The notes under the pieces are model-generated. The model had not been told where the DNA came from. It saw only the letters and a program-made list of their open reading frames with translations, and searched no databases. The position numbers were made by a program, and so were the translations under genes. 64,000 nucleotides of DNA from Fidelibacterota bacterium (GTDB taxonomy: Bacteria; Fidelibacterota; Marinisomatia; SCGC-AAA003-L08; D37C17). Shown piece by piece: positions 42,899-54,607 of this stretch (its first letter is position 1; every line of letters starts with the position of its first letter). Where the stretch lies: positions 1-64,000 of the forward strand of contig JASLLI010000001.1 of the NCBI GenBank assembly GCA_030747125.1, in the 5' to 3' direction.

Positions 42899-43710
42899 TG
42901 GATTTATCCACTTTTAATTCTCCACTCATCATGGGGATTATTAACCTTACACCGGATTCGTTCTTTGATGGTGGGAAGTATGCAGATTCTCAAAATCTAA
43001 TTAAAGAGAAATTCAATCAGGCTGATATTATTGATATTGGGTGTGAATCCTCACGGCCCGGAGCAGATCCACTATCCGCTGAGCATGAAATTCAAAGATT
43101 AGACCAATATCTGGATTTTTTAAACACTTTCCAACAACCGCTATCCATTGATACATATAAACCGGAAGTTGCAGTGTATGCATTGGAAAACGGGTTTGAA
43201 ATGATAAATGATATACAGGGCGGTGGAAATGGCCATATGTTTGAAGTAGCCGAGGAATTCGGCTGTCCAATAGTTATTATGCACATGGCTGGTAGTCCAA
43301 AAACCATGCAGGAAAGTCCGTTATATTCTGATGTAGTTGATGAAATTATAACTTATTTTGATAAACAAATTGCTCTTGCAACGATTATTGGCGTAGAAGA
43401 GTCGCAAATAATTTTGGATCCTGGCATTGGATTTGGTAAAAGACTTGAGGACAATTTTAATATTTTAAAAAATATTCCTGAATTTAAAAAATTAGGGTTC
43501 CCCATACTGGTAGGGCTTTCCAGAAAATCTTTTTTATCAATAAATGGGGATACACCGGATGAAAGATTAGCAGCCACTTTAACTGCATCTGCTTATGCGC
43601 TGCAAAAAGGAGCCGATATATTAAGAGTTCATGATATAGCTGACACTTCAAAGCTTATTACCACCCATCAAAATTTGACTGCAAGTGAAATACAATTTAG
43701 TAAAAGTTGA
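42898..43710 (+). CDS. folP: Dihydropteroate synthase
   Basis: IMGIINLTPDSFFDGGKY, IDIGCESSRPGADPLSAEHE, IIMHMAGSPKTMQ, ILDPGIGFGK. Confidence 0.95.
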   Translation: MDLSTFNSPLIMGIINLTPDSFFDGGKYADSQNLIKEKFNQADIIDIGCESSRPGADPLSAEHEIQRLDQYLDFLNTFQQPLSIDTYKPEVAVYALENGFEMINDIQGGGNGHMFEVAEEFGCPIVIMHMAGSPKTMQESPLYSDVVDEIITYFDKQIALATIIGVEESQIILDPGIGFGKRLEDNFNILKNIPEFKKLGFPILVGLSRKSFLSINGDTPDERLAATLTASAYALQKGADILRVHDIADTSKLITTHQNLTASEIQFSKS

Positions 43711-43716
43711 TTTATC

Positions 43717-44821
43717 ATGAAATTTGACATTCGAGAATATAAAGAAAAATTTAATAATTCAAAGTCCCAATACCATGACTTACGGAGGTATCTTTGACCA
43801 ACCTGCCATTCAGTCATCAATTATAGAATTACAAAGTAAAACCACAGAACCAGATTTCTGGGAAGACGGTGAAAAAGCTCAGAAAATCCTAAAAAAAATC
43901 AGTTCATTAGAAAACGAGTTGAAGTTATGGAATGAATTAGATGAACAATTTCAAGAGGTAGAATCATATTTAGAACTTTTGAATGAAGGGGAAGATGTAG
44001 CAAACGATGCCCAGGACTCCCTGAATTCATTTGAATCCGTTATTGAAAGGGTCCAAATCAGAAAACTCTTAAGCGGAAATGATGATCATCGACATGCTAT
44101 TCTTACTATCCATCCAGGTGCCGGAGGAACTGAATCGCAGGATTGGGCATCAATGCTGTTTCGTCTCTATACCAGGTATTGTGAAAGGAGTGGGTTTAAA
44201 ACAAAATTATTGGATTATCAGGATGGTGATGAAGCCGGTATCAAAGATGTAAGTATTGAAATCTCAGGAGATTTTGCCTATGGTCATCTAAAGGCAGAAA
44301 GAGGGGTTCACCGCTTAGTTCGTATTTCTCCCTTTGACAGTAATTCTAAAAGGCATACCTCCTTTGCCTCAGTATTTATTTTCCCCGTTATTGATGACGA
44401 TGTGGATATTACCATTGAGGACAAGGATATTCGAATAGATACCTACCGCGCCAGTGGTGCAGGAGGACAACATGTTAATAAGACTGATTCTGCAGTGCGT
44501 ATAACTCATTCAGAAACGGGTATTGTGGTACAATGCCAAAATGAAAGAAGTCAGCTGAAAAATAAAAACATGGCATTGAAAATGTTAAAGGCAAGATTGT
44601 ACCAGCAAAAAATGGAAGAAATCCAGGCATCCCAGGAAGCACTTGCAGGTCAAAAAAAGGATATAGGGTGGGGAAGCCAGATTCGCTCTTATGTATTTCA
44701 TCCCTACAATATGGTGAAAGACCATCGTACAAAATTCGAAACTTCAAATATTCAATCCGTAATGGATGGGAATATTGACGAATTTATCAATGCATATTTA
44801 TTAACAAAACTGGAAAAATAA
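43717..44821 (+). CDS. prfB: Peptide chain release factor 2, join(43717..43794,43796..44821) with programmed +1 frameshift
   Basis: Zero frame: MKFDIREYKEKFNNSKSQYHDLRRYL then TGA (43795-43797) at GGAGGTATCTTTGAC; the +1 frame continues DQPAIQSSIIELQSKTTEPDFW... GAGGQHVNKTDSAVRITH. Confidence 0.95.
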
Positions 44822-46315
44822 ATGAGTACTGAACAAAAAAATCTCCAGGAAATAATCAAATTTAGATTGGAGAAATTGGATAAAATTAAAGCAGCCGGAT
44901 TTAATCCCTATAGCTATAATTATAACAAGGTCGATCATATAGCAGACATCATCCACAAAGGCGAAAAGAGTGTTGGATCATTTGTTAAAACTGCAGGACG
45001 AATGGTATCATTTCGAAAAATGGGGAAGGCAAGTTTTACTCATGTGCAGGATAATGAAAGCAAAATTCAGGTGTATTTGAAAAATGATTTACTACCTGAA
45101 AATATATATGACTCAATTGTTCGTAATCTTGATTTAGGAGACATCATTGGGGTTAGTGGTGAGCTATTTATTACGAAAACAGGAGAATTATCAATTAAGG
45201 CTGATGACCTTACTATCCTCTCAAAAAATATCCGTCCATTACCGAATTTAAAAGAAAAGGATGGGGAAGCCTTTAACGCATTTGAAGACAAAGAACTGCG
45301 GTACAGACATCGCCAATTAGATTTGATTGCCAATCCTGAAATAAAATCAATCTTTAAAAAACGGGCAAAAATTATTTCAACAGTGAGAGCCTTTTTAGAC
45401 ACCAATGGATACATCGAGGTGGAAACGCCGGTATTACAAACTGTTTATGGAGGCGCTTCAGCCAGACCATTCACCACGCATCATAACACTTTAGATCAAT
45501 CATTCTATTTGAGAATCGCCGACGAACTTTACCTAAAAAGACTCATTATTGGCGGATTTGAAAAAGTCTATGAATTGGCTAAAAATTTCAGAAATGAAGG
45601 GATGGACCGTAACCACAATCCCGAATACACTTCTCTGGAATATTATCAAGCATATTCGGATGTCTTCGAAATGATGGATTTTACTGAAAATCTTTTCAGA
45701 GACACTGCGGATAAAACGGGAGAATTAAAATTCGAATATAGTGGTCATACAATTGACCTATCTAAACCGTTTAAACGCAAGAGCATGTTTGATTTGTTAG
45801 AGGAGTACTGCGGTGCAGATGTTTCTTCAATGGATACGGATGCTTTGAAAAAGCTCGCTAAAGAAAAATCTCTTGAAATTGAGGATGACTTAAACTATGG
45901 TCAGGTATTGGATAAAATTTTCGGTGAATTAATTGAGCCACATCTTATAGATCCTGTTTTTGTCACTGATTATCCTAAAGCCATCTCTCCTTTAGCTAAA
46001 GAAGACCGAAATGGGAATTTAGATATTGTTGAGCGCTTTGAACTCTTTATCTGCAAAACTGAATTTGCTAATGCATTTAGTGAATTAAATGATCCCTTAG
46101 AACAGCGCCGTAGGCTGGAATCCCAGGCAAAACTACGTGAATTAGGGGATGAAGAGGCGCAAATAGTAGATGAAAATTTTCTTCAGGCCATGGAGACAGG
46201 TATGCCTCCGACGGGAGGTGTGGGGATAGGTATAGACCGACTCGTGATGCTCCTCACCCAACAGCAGTCAATTAAAGATGTCATTTTGTTTCCTGCAATG
46301 AGAACAGAGGATTAA
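44822..46315 (+). CDS. lysS: Lysyl-tRNA synthetase (class II)
   Basis: RHRQLDLIANPE, FLDTNGYIEVETPVLQTVYGGASARPFTTHHN, GVGIGIDRLVMLL. Confidence 0.96.
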   Translation: MSTEQKNLQEIIKFRLEKLDKIKAAGFNPYSYNYNKVDHIADIIHKGEKSVGSFVKTAGRMVSFRKMGKASFTHVQDNESKIQVYLKNDLLPENIYDSIVRNLDLGDIIGVSGELFITKTGELSIKADDLTILSKNIRPLPNLKEKDGEAFNAFEDKELRYRHRQLDLIANPEIKSIFKKRAKIISTVRAFLDTNGYIEVETPVLQTVYGGASARPFTTHHNTLDQSFYLRIADELYLKRLIIGGFEKVYELAKNFRNEGMDRNHNPEYTSLEYYQAYSDVFEMMDFTENLFRDTADKTGELKFEYSGHTIDLSKPFKRKSMFDLLEEYCGADVSSMDTDALKKLAKEKSLEIEDDLNYGQVLDKIFGELIEPHLIDPVFVTDYPKAISPLAKEDRNGNLDIVERFELFICKTEFANAFSELNDPLEQRRRLESQAKLRELGDEEAQIVDENFLQAMETGMPPTGGVGIGIDRLVMLLTQQQSIKDVILFPAMRTED

Positions 46316-47532
46316 TGAACCTTACTTCCCGGATTGCTTATAAACAATTACGATCCAGGCATAGTTTCGGGTTCATTTCATTTTCAACATATTTAAGTAT
46401 TCTCGGTCTAACAATAGGGATTGCATCTCTCATTATTATCGCTTCAGTATCAGATGGGTTCAGTACAGTAATACATTCGAAACTCTCATCCATCGACGGC
46501 CATTTGAGAATAAAAAACTTTCTGAATAATTCAATTGACGCTGTATCCGTTCAGGAGTTGCAGGAAAAATTGCTCCCACTGAATCAGCTCATTCATACTT
46601 CAGCTCCTTATATTGAAAAAAATGCCTTTATTCGTCATGATGGGAAAACGGAAGGTGTTATTATTTATGGTGTAACTCAGCCTGCTTTACAAAATATTTT
46701 TAATTTGAATCAATTCACTCAGGATGAACAATTATTTAGTACGCCAAACAGTATTTTCATAGGTGCACATTTGGCAGATAAACTAAGCCTGAATATTGGC
46801 GATACCATCATTTTGTTTAATGCAGAAAAATTGGAGTCCAATCAATTATTGAATGCAGAAAAATTCTATGTAGAGGGGGTATTTAAAACAGAATTCCCCG
46901 AATATGACAGATTACTTCTGTTTACTCCTGTAAAAGCAGCACAAAAGCTATTTCACATGGAAAATACATTTTCAGGATTAATAGCAAATGTATATTCCCC
47001 ATCATCTATTACCAAAATTGAGGATGGCGTTTCCGAAGCACTTGGAAATTTCCCTTACTATATCTCCACCTGGAAAACCAGACACAATCAATTATTGTAT
47101 TGGCTCAGTGTCTATGATCTTCCTATCAAGCTAATAATGATTTTTATTACTACTATTGCTATCTTCAATATTGCAGCCTCATTGTGGATGATAATCATTG
47201 AAAAAACCAAGGAGTTTGGAGTTTTGTTAGCGCTGGGTTTAACTCATGCAAAATTGAAATTTATCATTATAAAGGAAAGCATAATCATAGGATTTACCGG
47301 GGCGTTGGGAGGGATAACATTAAGTCTTTTAATATTATTACTCCAGAGGAGATATCAAATTATTCAAATTCCTAATGATATTTATTTTATGGATCACCTC
47401 CCTGTTGAATTTCATCTACACTATTTTATATTTTACCCTGTAGTTGCAATAGTGGGAACTTTTTTATTTGCATTTATCCCAGCATATAAAGTATCACATA
47501 TTTCTCCTGCAAACGCTCTGCGTTATGAATAA
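46315..47532 (+). CDS. ABC transporter permease, LolC/E-like (FtsX/MacB superfamily)
   Basis: IAYKQLRSRHSFGFISFSTYLSILGLTIGIASLIII N-terminus; C-terminal FIPAYKVSHISPANALRYE. Confidence 0.85.
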   Translation: MNLTSRIAYKQLRSRHSFGFISFSTYLSILGLTIGIASLIIIASVSDGFSTVIHSKLSSIDGHLRIKNFLNNSIDAVSVQELQEKLLPLNQLIHTSAPYIEKNAFIRHDGKTEGVIIYGVTQPALQNIFNLNQFTQDEQLFSTPNSIFIGAHLADKLSLNIGDTIILFNAEKLESNQLLNAEKFYVEGVFKTEFPEYDRLLLFTPVKAAQKLFHMENTFSGLIANVYSPSSITKIEDGVSEALGNFPYYISTWKTRHNQLLYWLSVYDLPIKLIMIFITTIAIFNIAASLWMIIIEKTKEFGVLLALGLTHAKLKFIIIKESIIIGFTGALGGITLSLLILLLQRRYQIIQIPNDIYFMDHLPVEFHLHYFIFYPVVAIVGTFLFAFIPAYKVSHISPANALRYE

Positions 47533-48688
47533 ATTTACTTTCTACAAAACTTTTATTTTAAACAGGCAAATGGGCAAATTTGGTAATTTCAGTCTGCTAT
47601 TGCCCTGTATCGGAGTAATTCTTGGATGTATGACTGTTTCACTAACCTTAGCAATCATGGAAGGTATGGAATATTCAATTTTTACCCAGTTAAAAAATGT
47701 ATCCTATCCTGCAGCTCTCTATAATATTAGTGATGAGGAATACCCAAAATTAATGGAAACACTTTCAGATTTAAAAATTCCATTTGAACAAAGTAGGGAA
47801 GGCCAGATAATGCTGTTGCATAATGGAGAGTTCAGATTAGTTGAGTTGCATGGTATTGAACAGATTAACAAATTTAAAGGGAATGCTCTGCAAATCAGCT
47901 CACAAAATGAAAATGATAATGGCTTACTCATAGGGCATTCTCTTGCATCAAAGCTGGATATATCCCGGGATGATACTGTTTTAATGGTTCTGCCATCAAA
48001 AATAAATCTGTTTACAGGGGTTCCGCAGCAGAAATATTTCCAGGTAAATGATATTTTTCAACTGAAAGTATTAGACTACGAACAACAACATATTTTCGCA
48101 CCTCTTCATAATGTCCAATATTTTTTACCACCGGAATTTAATTCTTTTTATTTGCCATTAACGTTGAGTCCGGAAGAAATCTCTGATATTACATCAATTT
48201 TTCCCTCTGTTAAATACCGTAATTGGGATGATAATTATTTCTCCTTCATATCCGCAATGAAAATGGAAAAGTATGCTTATTCCATCATTGGATTTTTGAT
48301 CGTTGGTATTGCCGGTTTCACGCTTTTAAGTATGATGAGTTTAGCCGTAATACAAAAAGTTCCTCAAATAGGTATCTTAAATGCCATGGGAGCAAAAGGG
48401 AATTTTATAAGTAATATATTCATATTTCAGGCGATATTAACTGCAAGTATCAGCGGCATTATTGGTATTTCTCTCAGTTATCTGTTTATTAAATATGATA
48501 ACCAGTTTAATCTTATTCAGAGAATTTTTCCTGAAAGCTTGTTTTTTGATTTTCCCCTCATTTTAAAAGGAGAATATGCAATTGCAATATTTGCCATTTC
48601 TACTTTATTGCTATTAATGGCAGCAATCTATCCTGCATATAAAGCTGCAAAATTAGACCCTGTACAAGCAATTGGATTTAATAAATAA
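47525..48688 (+). CDS. ABC transporter permease, second LolC/E-like subunit
   Basis: FtsX-like C-terminus IYPAYKAAKLDPVQAIGFNK. Start re-called from 47468 to ATG 47525. Confidence 0.82.
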   Translation: MNKFTFYKTFILNRQMGKFGNFSLLLPCIGVILGCMTVSLTLAIMEGMEYSIFTQLKNVSYPAALYNISDEEYPKLMETLSDLKIPFEQSREGQIMLLHNGEFRLVELHGIEQINKFKGNALQISSQNENDNGLLIGHSLASKLDISRDDTVLMVLPSKINLFTGVPQQKYFQVNDIFQLKVLDYEQQHIFAPLHNVQYFLPPEFNSFYLPLTLSPEEISDITSIFPSVKYRNWDDNYFSFISAMKMEKYAYSIIGFLIVGIAGFTLLSMMSLAVIQKVPQIGILNAMGAKGNFISNIFIFQAILTASISGIIGISLSYLFIKYDNQFNLIQRIFPESLFFDFPLILKGEYAIAIFAISTLLLLMAAIYPAYKAAKLDPVQAIGFNK

Positions 48689-49359
48689 TGGCAGTAATCA
48701 AAAGTAGAAATATTGTAAAGTCATATCTGAAAAATGGTGAATCGGTCTCTGTATTAAAGGGTGCGGATATTACCATTGAGAGGGGACAGATAGTAGTATT
48801 AATGGGGCCTTCCGGTTCAGGAAAATCTACCTTATTGAATATTTTGGGTACTCTTGACTCTGAATATGAGGGAGCCGTTGAAATTAATGGGAAGGAAATT
48901 ATTTCCACAACTGAAGTTCATACTGTCAGAACACATGAATTAGGGTTTGTTTTTCAATTTCATCACCTCCTCCCGGAATTTACATTATATGAAAATTTAC
49001 TCATTCCCGGTTTGATTGCAAATATGGAAACTAATTACCTCCACAATCAAATCACCAATATGATTGAATTTATTGGTATGGAACATAGAATTCAGCATTA
49101 TCCCAACGAAGTTTCCGGTGGAGAGAGGCAAAGGATTGCCGTACTCAGGGCATTGGTAAATCAACCGGCATTAGTTTTAGCTGATGAGCCCACAGGAAAT
49201 TTAGATAGAGAAAACAGTAAAACGTTGTTAAACTTAATGTCTGATTTGAAGGCAAAATTTAATCAATCATTCCTCATTGCATCCCATGACGAATCCATTT
49301 TGCAGATTGCGGATGAGGTATTGTATTTGAAGGACGGAAAAATAATAAAGGATAATTAA
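48688..49359 (+). CDS. ABC transporter ATP-binding protein, LolD-like
   Basis: GPSGSGKSTLLNILGTLD, VSGGERQRIAVLRALVNQPALVLADEPTGNLD. Confidence 0.9.
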   Translation: MAVIKSRNIVKSYLKNGESVSVLKGADITIERGQIVVLMGPSGSGKSTLLNILGTLDSEYEGAVEINGKEIISTTEVHTVRTHELGFVFQFHHLLPEFTLYENLLIPGLIANMETNYLHNQITNMIEFIGMEHRIQHYPNEVSGGERQRIAVLRALVNQPALVLADEPTGNLDRENSKTLLNLMSDLKAKFNQSFLIASHDESILQIADEVLYLKDGKIIKDN

Positions 49360-49367
49360 AGTTAAAC

Positions 49368-51836
49368 ATGAAGGAAAATTTTTCAAAAGGAGTACAAAGA
49401 GTACTCAAGTTTGCTAAGGAAGAAGCAGTTCGCTTAGGACACAGTTATGTTGGGTCTGAGCACTTACTATTAGGAATAATCAAAGATAATAACGGGAAAG
49501 CTGCCAGTATCCTCACCTCAATCGGGTGTGATATTCAGGAAATGAAAGTTATGGTTGAAGACATGGCAAAACCTAGTGGCGGAACCATGACTTTAGGGCA
49601 TTTACCTCTTACCAGAAGAGCTGAACGCATTCTAAGAACTACCTTTAGCGAAGCCCAAAATTATAAAGAAGAAGTAGCCAATCAAACCCATTTACTCCTT
49701 GCATTAGCAAGAGAAGACGAGGGTCTGGCCACAGAAGTATTAAATGCATACACAGTGGACTATGAGCTCCTCACAACCATTGTATCTTCTTCACCTGTTA
49801 AAAGAGAGAAGAAAGTACCTAAAAAATCTCCTACACCTACCCTGGACCTATTTAGCAGAGATATTTCCAAAATGGCAAATGAAGGGAATCTCGACCCAGT
49901 TATAGGCAGAGAACTGGAAATTGAACGACTTGCTCAAATTTTATCCAGAAGAAAGAAAAATAACCCCGTCCTTATTGGAGAACCCGGCGTAGGTAAAACT
50001 GCCGTTGTTGAAGGATTAGCAATTCGCATTTATGAGAAAACCGTTCCTCATATTCTCTGGGGACAGCGTGTGATTGTACTCGACCTTGCAGGCCTGATAG
50101 CCGGTACAAAATACAGAGGCCAGTTTGAAGAGCGTATGCGAACCCTCATGCTGGAGTTAGAAGCCAGTTCTGATATTATTGTGTTTATTGATGAGCTGCA
50201 TACCTTAGTGGGAGCAGGAGGTGCTTCAGGCTCCCTGGATGCTGCCAATATGTTCAAACCAGCATTGGCAAGAGGTGAAATTCAAATTATTGGAGCTACC
50301 ACGCTGAATGAGTATCGAAAATATATAGAAAAAGATGGTGCTTTAGAAAGACGGTTTCAGAAAATAATCGTAAATCCTCCTTCAGTAGATGATACTATAA
50401 AGATTTTAGATGGAATCAGGGAAAAATATGAAGAGCATCATCAGGTGAATCTTTCAGATAATGCGGTAAGAGCCTGTGTTGAACTGAGTGACCGCTACAT
50501 CTCAGATAAATTTTTACCAGATAAAGCCATTGATGTTATGGACGAAGTTGGCTCTCATGTACATATTCATAATATCCATGTTCCTGATGAAATCGTAAAG
50601 CTTGAGAAAAATATTTCGTCTTTGCGGAAAAAGAAAGAATCTGTCATTGCCCAACAAAAATTTGAACAAGCTGCGGAAATGCGTGATAAAGAGCGTAAAA
50701 TGATTTCAAAACTGAAAGAAGTACAGGAAAAATGGGACAATGTTGAAAAATCTTCCAGACCTGTGGTAACAGAAGAAGATGTAGCTGATATCGTGTCAAT
50801 GGTTACCGGTATTCCCCTGGCTAAAGTTGCAGAGTCAGAAACTGAAAAACTTTTGCACATGGCAGATGAGTTAAAAAAGCGTATAGTTGGTCAAAATGAC
50901 GCTATTGAAAAACTCTCCCAAGCATCCAGGAGGGCAAGAGCAGGGTTGAAAAATCCCAACAGACCAATTGGTTCATTTATGTTCCTCGGCCCCACTGGTG
51001 TAGGAAAAACTGAATTGGCAAAAGTTTTGGCGGAATACCTCTTCTCAAATACTGAATCACTGATAAAGATAGACATGAGCGAATATGTGGAACGCTACAA
51101 TGTTTCCCGGCTTATAGGTGCTCCTCCGGGATATGTTGGCTATGAAGAAGGCGGACAATTAACTGAGAGAGTCCGCCGTAAACCATATTCTGTAGTACTT
51201 TTCGATGAAATTGAAAAAGCACACAGAGATGTGTATAATATCCTATTGCAAATTCTGGATGAAGGCAGGATTACCGATAGTCTTGGCAGAATGATTGACT
51301 TTAGGAATACGATTATTATTATGACCTCAAATATTGGAACCAAGGTGGTAAGTTCAACCTCATTTGGATTTAAAACTTCCAAAGAGGACAAAAAGGAGGA
51401 CAATTATACAGACATTATGGCTGAAGTGAAGAAATATTTCATTCCTGAATTTCTCAACAGAATAGATGATATCATTGTTTTCAATTCACTTTCAAAGGAA
51501 GATTTACATTCTATTATAGAACTGCAACTTTCTGACTTAAAAGAGAATCTAAAGAAAAAGAATAATACTTTGAAAATGACAAAATCTGCAAAAGAGGACT
51601 TAATCCGCGATGGAGCTCACAGAGAGTGGGGGGCACGACCTCTTCGTAGAATCATACAAAATCAAATTGAAAATGAAATTTCAACAAGGTTTTTAACGGG
51701 AGAATTTGTAGAAAACGGAAGTATTACAGTTAAGTCTAAAAATAAAGAGTTAGTTTTTACCCAGGAAGTTAAACCTGCCAAAAAAACTTCTAAGAAGAAG
51801 TCCCCTGCTAAAGAACCTGAACCGGCACAAGAGTAA
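49368..51836 (+). CDS. clpC: ATP-dependent Clp protease ATP-binding subunit ClpC
   Basis: Clp N-domain, two AAA modules ([34 protein letters not shown]), central UVR-like segment ([17 protein letters not shown]). Confidence 0.95.
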   Translation: MKENFSKGVQRVLKFAKEEAVRLGHSYVGSEHLLLGIIKDNNGKAASILTSIGCDIQEMKVMVEDMAKPSGGTMTLGHLPLTRRAERILRTTFSEAQNYKEEVANQTHLLLALAREDEGLATEVLNAYTVDYELLTTIVSSSPVKREKKVPKKSPTPTLDLFSRDISKMANEGNLDPVIGRELEIERLAQILSRRKKNNPVLIGEPGVGKTAVVEGLAIRIYEKTVPHILWGQRVIVLDLAGLIAGTKYRGQFEERMRTLMLELEASSDIIVFIDELHTLVGAGGASGSLDAANMFKPALARGEIQIIGATTLNEYRKYIEKDGALERRFQKIIVNPPSVDDTIKILDGIREKYEEHHQVNLSDNAVRACVELSDRYISDKFLPDKAIDVMDEVGSHVHIHNIHVPDEIVKLEKNISSLRKKKESVIAQQKFEQAAEMRDKERKMISKLKEVQEKWDNVEKSSRPVVTEEDVADIVSMVTGIPLAKVAESETEKLLHMADELKKRIVGQNDAIEKLSQASRRARAGLKNPNRPIGSFMFLGPTGVGKTELAKVLAEYLFSNTESLIKIDMSEYVERYNVSRLIGAPPGYVGYEEGGQLTERVRRKPYSVVLFDEIEKAHRDVYNILLQILDEGRITDSLGRMIDFRNTIIIMTSNIGTKVVSSTSFGFKTSKEDKKEDNYTDIMAEVKKYFIPEFLNRIDDIIVFNSLSKEDLHSIIELQLSDLKENLKKKNNTLKMTKSAKEDLIRDGAHREWGARPLRRIIQNQIENEISTRFLTGEFVENGSITVKSKNKELVFTQEVKPAKKTSKKKSPAKEPEPAQE

Positions 51837-51933
51837 AAGTCTGCCATATAGACCGATATTTTCTTTCCGGCATAGTTATTGTTATTATGCGGACAGGAAA
51901 ATTTTTGAATTTATTTTATACTAAGGAGTAATA

Positions 51934-53841
51934 ATGGCAAAAATAATCGGTATAGATTTAGGGACGACAAACTCATGTGTGTCAGTTATGGAAGGCGGTA
52001 GTCCCACTGTAATCACTAACAGTGAGGGAGGTCGTACCACTCCTTCCGTAGTAGCATTCACCAAAGATGAAGAAACTTTAATCGGACAGCCTGCAAAAAG
52101 ACAGGCAGTTACCAACCCTGATAATACAGTCTTTTCTGCTAAAAGATTCATTGGAAGAATGTATGATGAAGTTGGCACTGAAATTACGGAGATGCCTTAT
52201 AAAATTGTAAAGGGCAAAAATGGTGAAGTAAAAATTTCTACACAGGATAAAGAATATGCCCCGCCACAGATTGCGGCAATGGTTTTACAAAAACTAAAGC
52301 AGACTGCAGAAGAATACTTAGGTGAAAAAGTAACAGATGCAGTTATAACCGTACCTGCCTATTTTAATGATTCCCAGCGACAGGCAACTAAAGATGCTGG
52401 TGCAATCGCAGGACTTAGTGTTCGCAGAATCATAAACGAACCTACCGCAGCCGCATTAGCCTATGGATTGGATAAGAAAAAAGATGAGAAAATTGCAGTA
52501 TTCGATTTTGGTGGCGGTACTTTTGATATTTCCATACTGGAATTAGGTGATGGTGTTTTTGAAGTTAAATCTACTAATGGTGATACTCATTTAGGTGGTG
52601 ACGATATTAATCAGGCTCTTGTCGAATACCTTACTGCTGAATTTAAAAAATCTGATAGTATTGATCTGACTAAGGACGCAATGGCTCTCCAAAGACTCAG
52701 AGAAGCGGCTGAAAAAGCAAAATGTGAGTTAAGCTCTTCAAAACAGACAGACATCAATCTACCATTTATAACTGCCGATCAATCTGGTCCACGCCATTTG
52801 AATATCAGCCTTACCCGGGCAAAATTTGAATCTCTTATTAAAGACCTAATTGACAGAACTATTGCTCCCTGCCAGAATGCCTTGAAAGACGCAGGGTTAA
52901 CTGCAGCTGAAATTGATGAAGTCATTCTTGTGGGTGGTTCTACCAGAATCCCTATGGTACAGACCATTGTAAATGATCTATTTAAAAAAGAGCCAAATAA
53001 GGGAGTGAATCCTGATGAAGTGGTATCCATTGGAGCTGCTATTCAGGGCGGTGTAATGGCAGGTGATGTGGAAGATATCCTACTTTTAGATGTAACCCCG
53101 CTCTCATTGGGAATTGAAACATTAGGCGGTGTAATGACTCCGCTTATCGAATCCAATACCACTATCCCTGCTAAGAAAAGTCAGATATTCTCCACTGCTG
53201 CTGATAATCAACCCTCTGTTGAAGTGCATGTACTGCAGGGTGACCGCTCAATGGCTGTAGATAATAAATCTCTGGGGCGTTTTCATTTGGATGGTATTCC
53301 GCCTGCACCGAGAGGCATTCCACAAATTGAAGTAACCTTTGATATTGATGCCAATGGTATTCTCAATGTATCTGCAGTTGATAAAGCGACAAGTAAAGAG
53401 CAGTCAATCCGTATTGAAGCATCCAGCGGGCTTACGGAAGAGGAAATCCAAAAGATGAAAACAGATGCTGAAAAACATGCCAAAGAAGATGAATCCAAAA
53501 AGGAAACTGTTGATACGCATAATACTGCTGATCAATTGATTTATCAGACTGAATCTCAATTAAAAGAAGCAGGTGATAAAATTACCGATGATGAGAAGAA
53601 GCCTATTGAAGATGCATTAGAACAGCTCAAGCAGGCAAACAGCGGTTCTGATAATGAAGCTATTAAAAAGGCTATGGAAAATCTGAATACTGCCTGGCAA
53701 CCGGTTGCACAAAAAATGTACCAGACTCAGCAAAATCAGGAAGAAACACCTCCGGGAAGTAGTGATTCTTCAGGCAAATCAGATACCACATCTGAAGCTG
53801 AAGTTGAAGATGCAGATTTTGAGGTTGTGGAAGAGAAATAA
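51934..53841 (+). CDS. dnaK: Molecular chaperone DnaK
   Basis: [47 protein letters not shown]-terminal [10 protein letters not shown]. Confidence 0.98.
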   Translation: MAKIIGIDLGTTNSCVSVMEGGSPTVITNSEGGRTTPSVVAFTKDEETLIGQPAKRQAVTNPDNTVFSAKRFIGRMYDEVGTEITEMPYKIVKGKNGEVKISTQDKEYAPPQIAAMVLQKLKQTAEEYLGEKVTDAVITVPAYFNDSQRQATKDAGAIAGLSVRRIINEPTAAALAYGLDKKKDEKIAVFDFGGGTFDISILELGDGVFEVKSTNGDTHLGGDDINQALVEYLTAEFKKSDSIDLTKDAMALQRLREAAEKAKCELSSSKQTDINLPFITADQSGPRHLNISLTRAKFESLIKDLIDRTIAPCQNALKDAGLTAAEIDEVILVGGSTRIPMVQTIVNDLFKKEPNKGVNPDEVVSIGAAIQGGVMAGDVEDILLLDVTPLSLGIETLGGVMTPLIESNTTIPAKKSQIFSTAADNQPSVEVHVLQGDRSMAVDNKSLGRFHLDGIPPAPRGIPQIEVTFDIDANGILNVSAVDKATSKEQSIRIEASSGLTEEEIQKMKTDAEKHAKEDESKKETVDTHNTADQLIYQTESQLKEAGDKITDDEKKPIEDALEQLKQANSGSDNEAIKKAMENLNTAWQPVAQKMYQTQQNQEETPPGSSDSSGKSDTTSEAEVEDADFEVVEEK

Positions 53842-53860
53842 ATAAAACCTAACGGTTATA

Positions 53861-53892
53861 AAAAAAGGGTGGAAATTCCACCCTTTTTTATT
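53861..53892. terminator. Bidirectional intrinsic terminator between dnaK and the motB-like gene
   Basis: AAAAAAGGGTGGAAATTCCACCCTTTTTTATTTTT; perfect stem with A/T tracts on both sides between convergent genes. Confidence 0.9.
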
Positions 53893-53917
53893 TTTATCCA
53901 TATCTGATGAATATTCT

Positions 53918-54598
53918 TTAAAATTTATTTATATAAATCTCTACTCTCCGGTTTTTTGCCATATTTTCGGGGATAGGAAAACCAGCATCATTCCGATTAG
54001 GGAAGAGAGGGATGGATTCAGCCCTTGCTATTGGTTTTAATTTGTGCATTTCAATTCCACTTTTTTGAAGCACCTCAACGATCCCCGTTGCTCTAATGGC
54101 TGATAGATCCCAATTGGAACTAAATTTTTCACTGTCATCAACAATAGGGATATCATCTGTATGCCCTTCCACTTCAATCATATAATTTTGATAGGTTGAT
54201 TCATTTAGTAAATCGGTAATAGTTGTTGAAATTGCTTCAATTACCGGAGTCATATCACTGTTTATATCTGCTGAAGCAGGGGAAAACAGGGTGCTTCCGG
54301 GTATCTGTACCAATATCCCTTTTGGACCAGGAATAATTTCAACTACATCTTCTAATCCTTTATTCTTAAAAACTTCAATTAAATCTTTATTTAATTCACT
54401 AAATTCATTTTGAATTTCCTTGTTACTGAAGGCTTCCTGCATGGATTCTCGAATTTCCTCATATTTACCAGGATCAGGATAAGAAACTGCAAACAATAAA
54501 ACAAAAAATGCCATTAATAGAGTTATCATATCACCATAAGTTCCCATCCAGCCATCAACTACATCTTTGTTAACTTTTTTAAGTTTTATTTTCTTCAT
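53918..54598 (-). CDS. motB: MotB-like motor protein with OmpA/peptidoglycan-binding C-terminus
   Basis: GWMGTYGDMITLLMAFFVLLFAVS (TM with conserved Asp), VEGHTDDIPI, NRRVEIYI. Confidence 0.9.
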   Translation of the reverse strand: MKKIKLKKVNKDVVDGWMGTYGDMITLLMAFFVLLFAVSYPDPGKYEEIRESMQEAFSNKEIQNEFSELNKDLIEVFKNKGLEDVVEIIPGPKGILVQIPGSTLFSPASADINSDMTPVIEAISTTITDLLNESTYQNYMIEVEGHTDDIPIVDDSEKFSSNWDLSAIRATGIVEVLQKSGIEMHKLKPIARAESIPLFPNRNDAGFPIPENMAKNRRVEIYINKF

Positions 54599-54607
54599 AA
54601 TTTTCTT

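Noticed and set aside
43724-43795. Tracked N-terminus MTFENIKKNLIIQSPNTMTYGGIF of prfB
   Set aside because: Out-of-frame artefact; the real RF2 N-terminus is in the zero frame from 43717 and is joined by the +1 frameshift.
51837-51933. Possible CIRCE/HrcA element upstream of dnaK
   Set aside because: No TTAGCACTC-N9-GAGTGCTAA-like inverted repeat found; no confident promoter call either.
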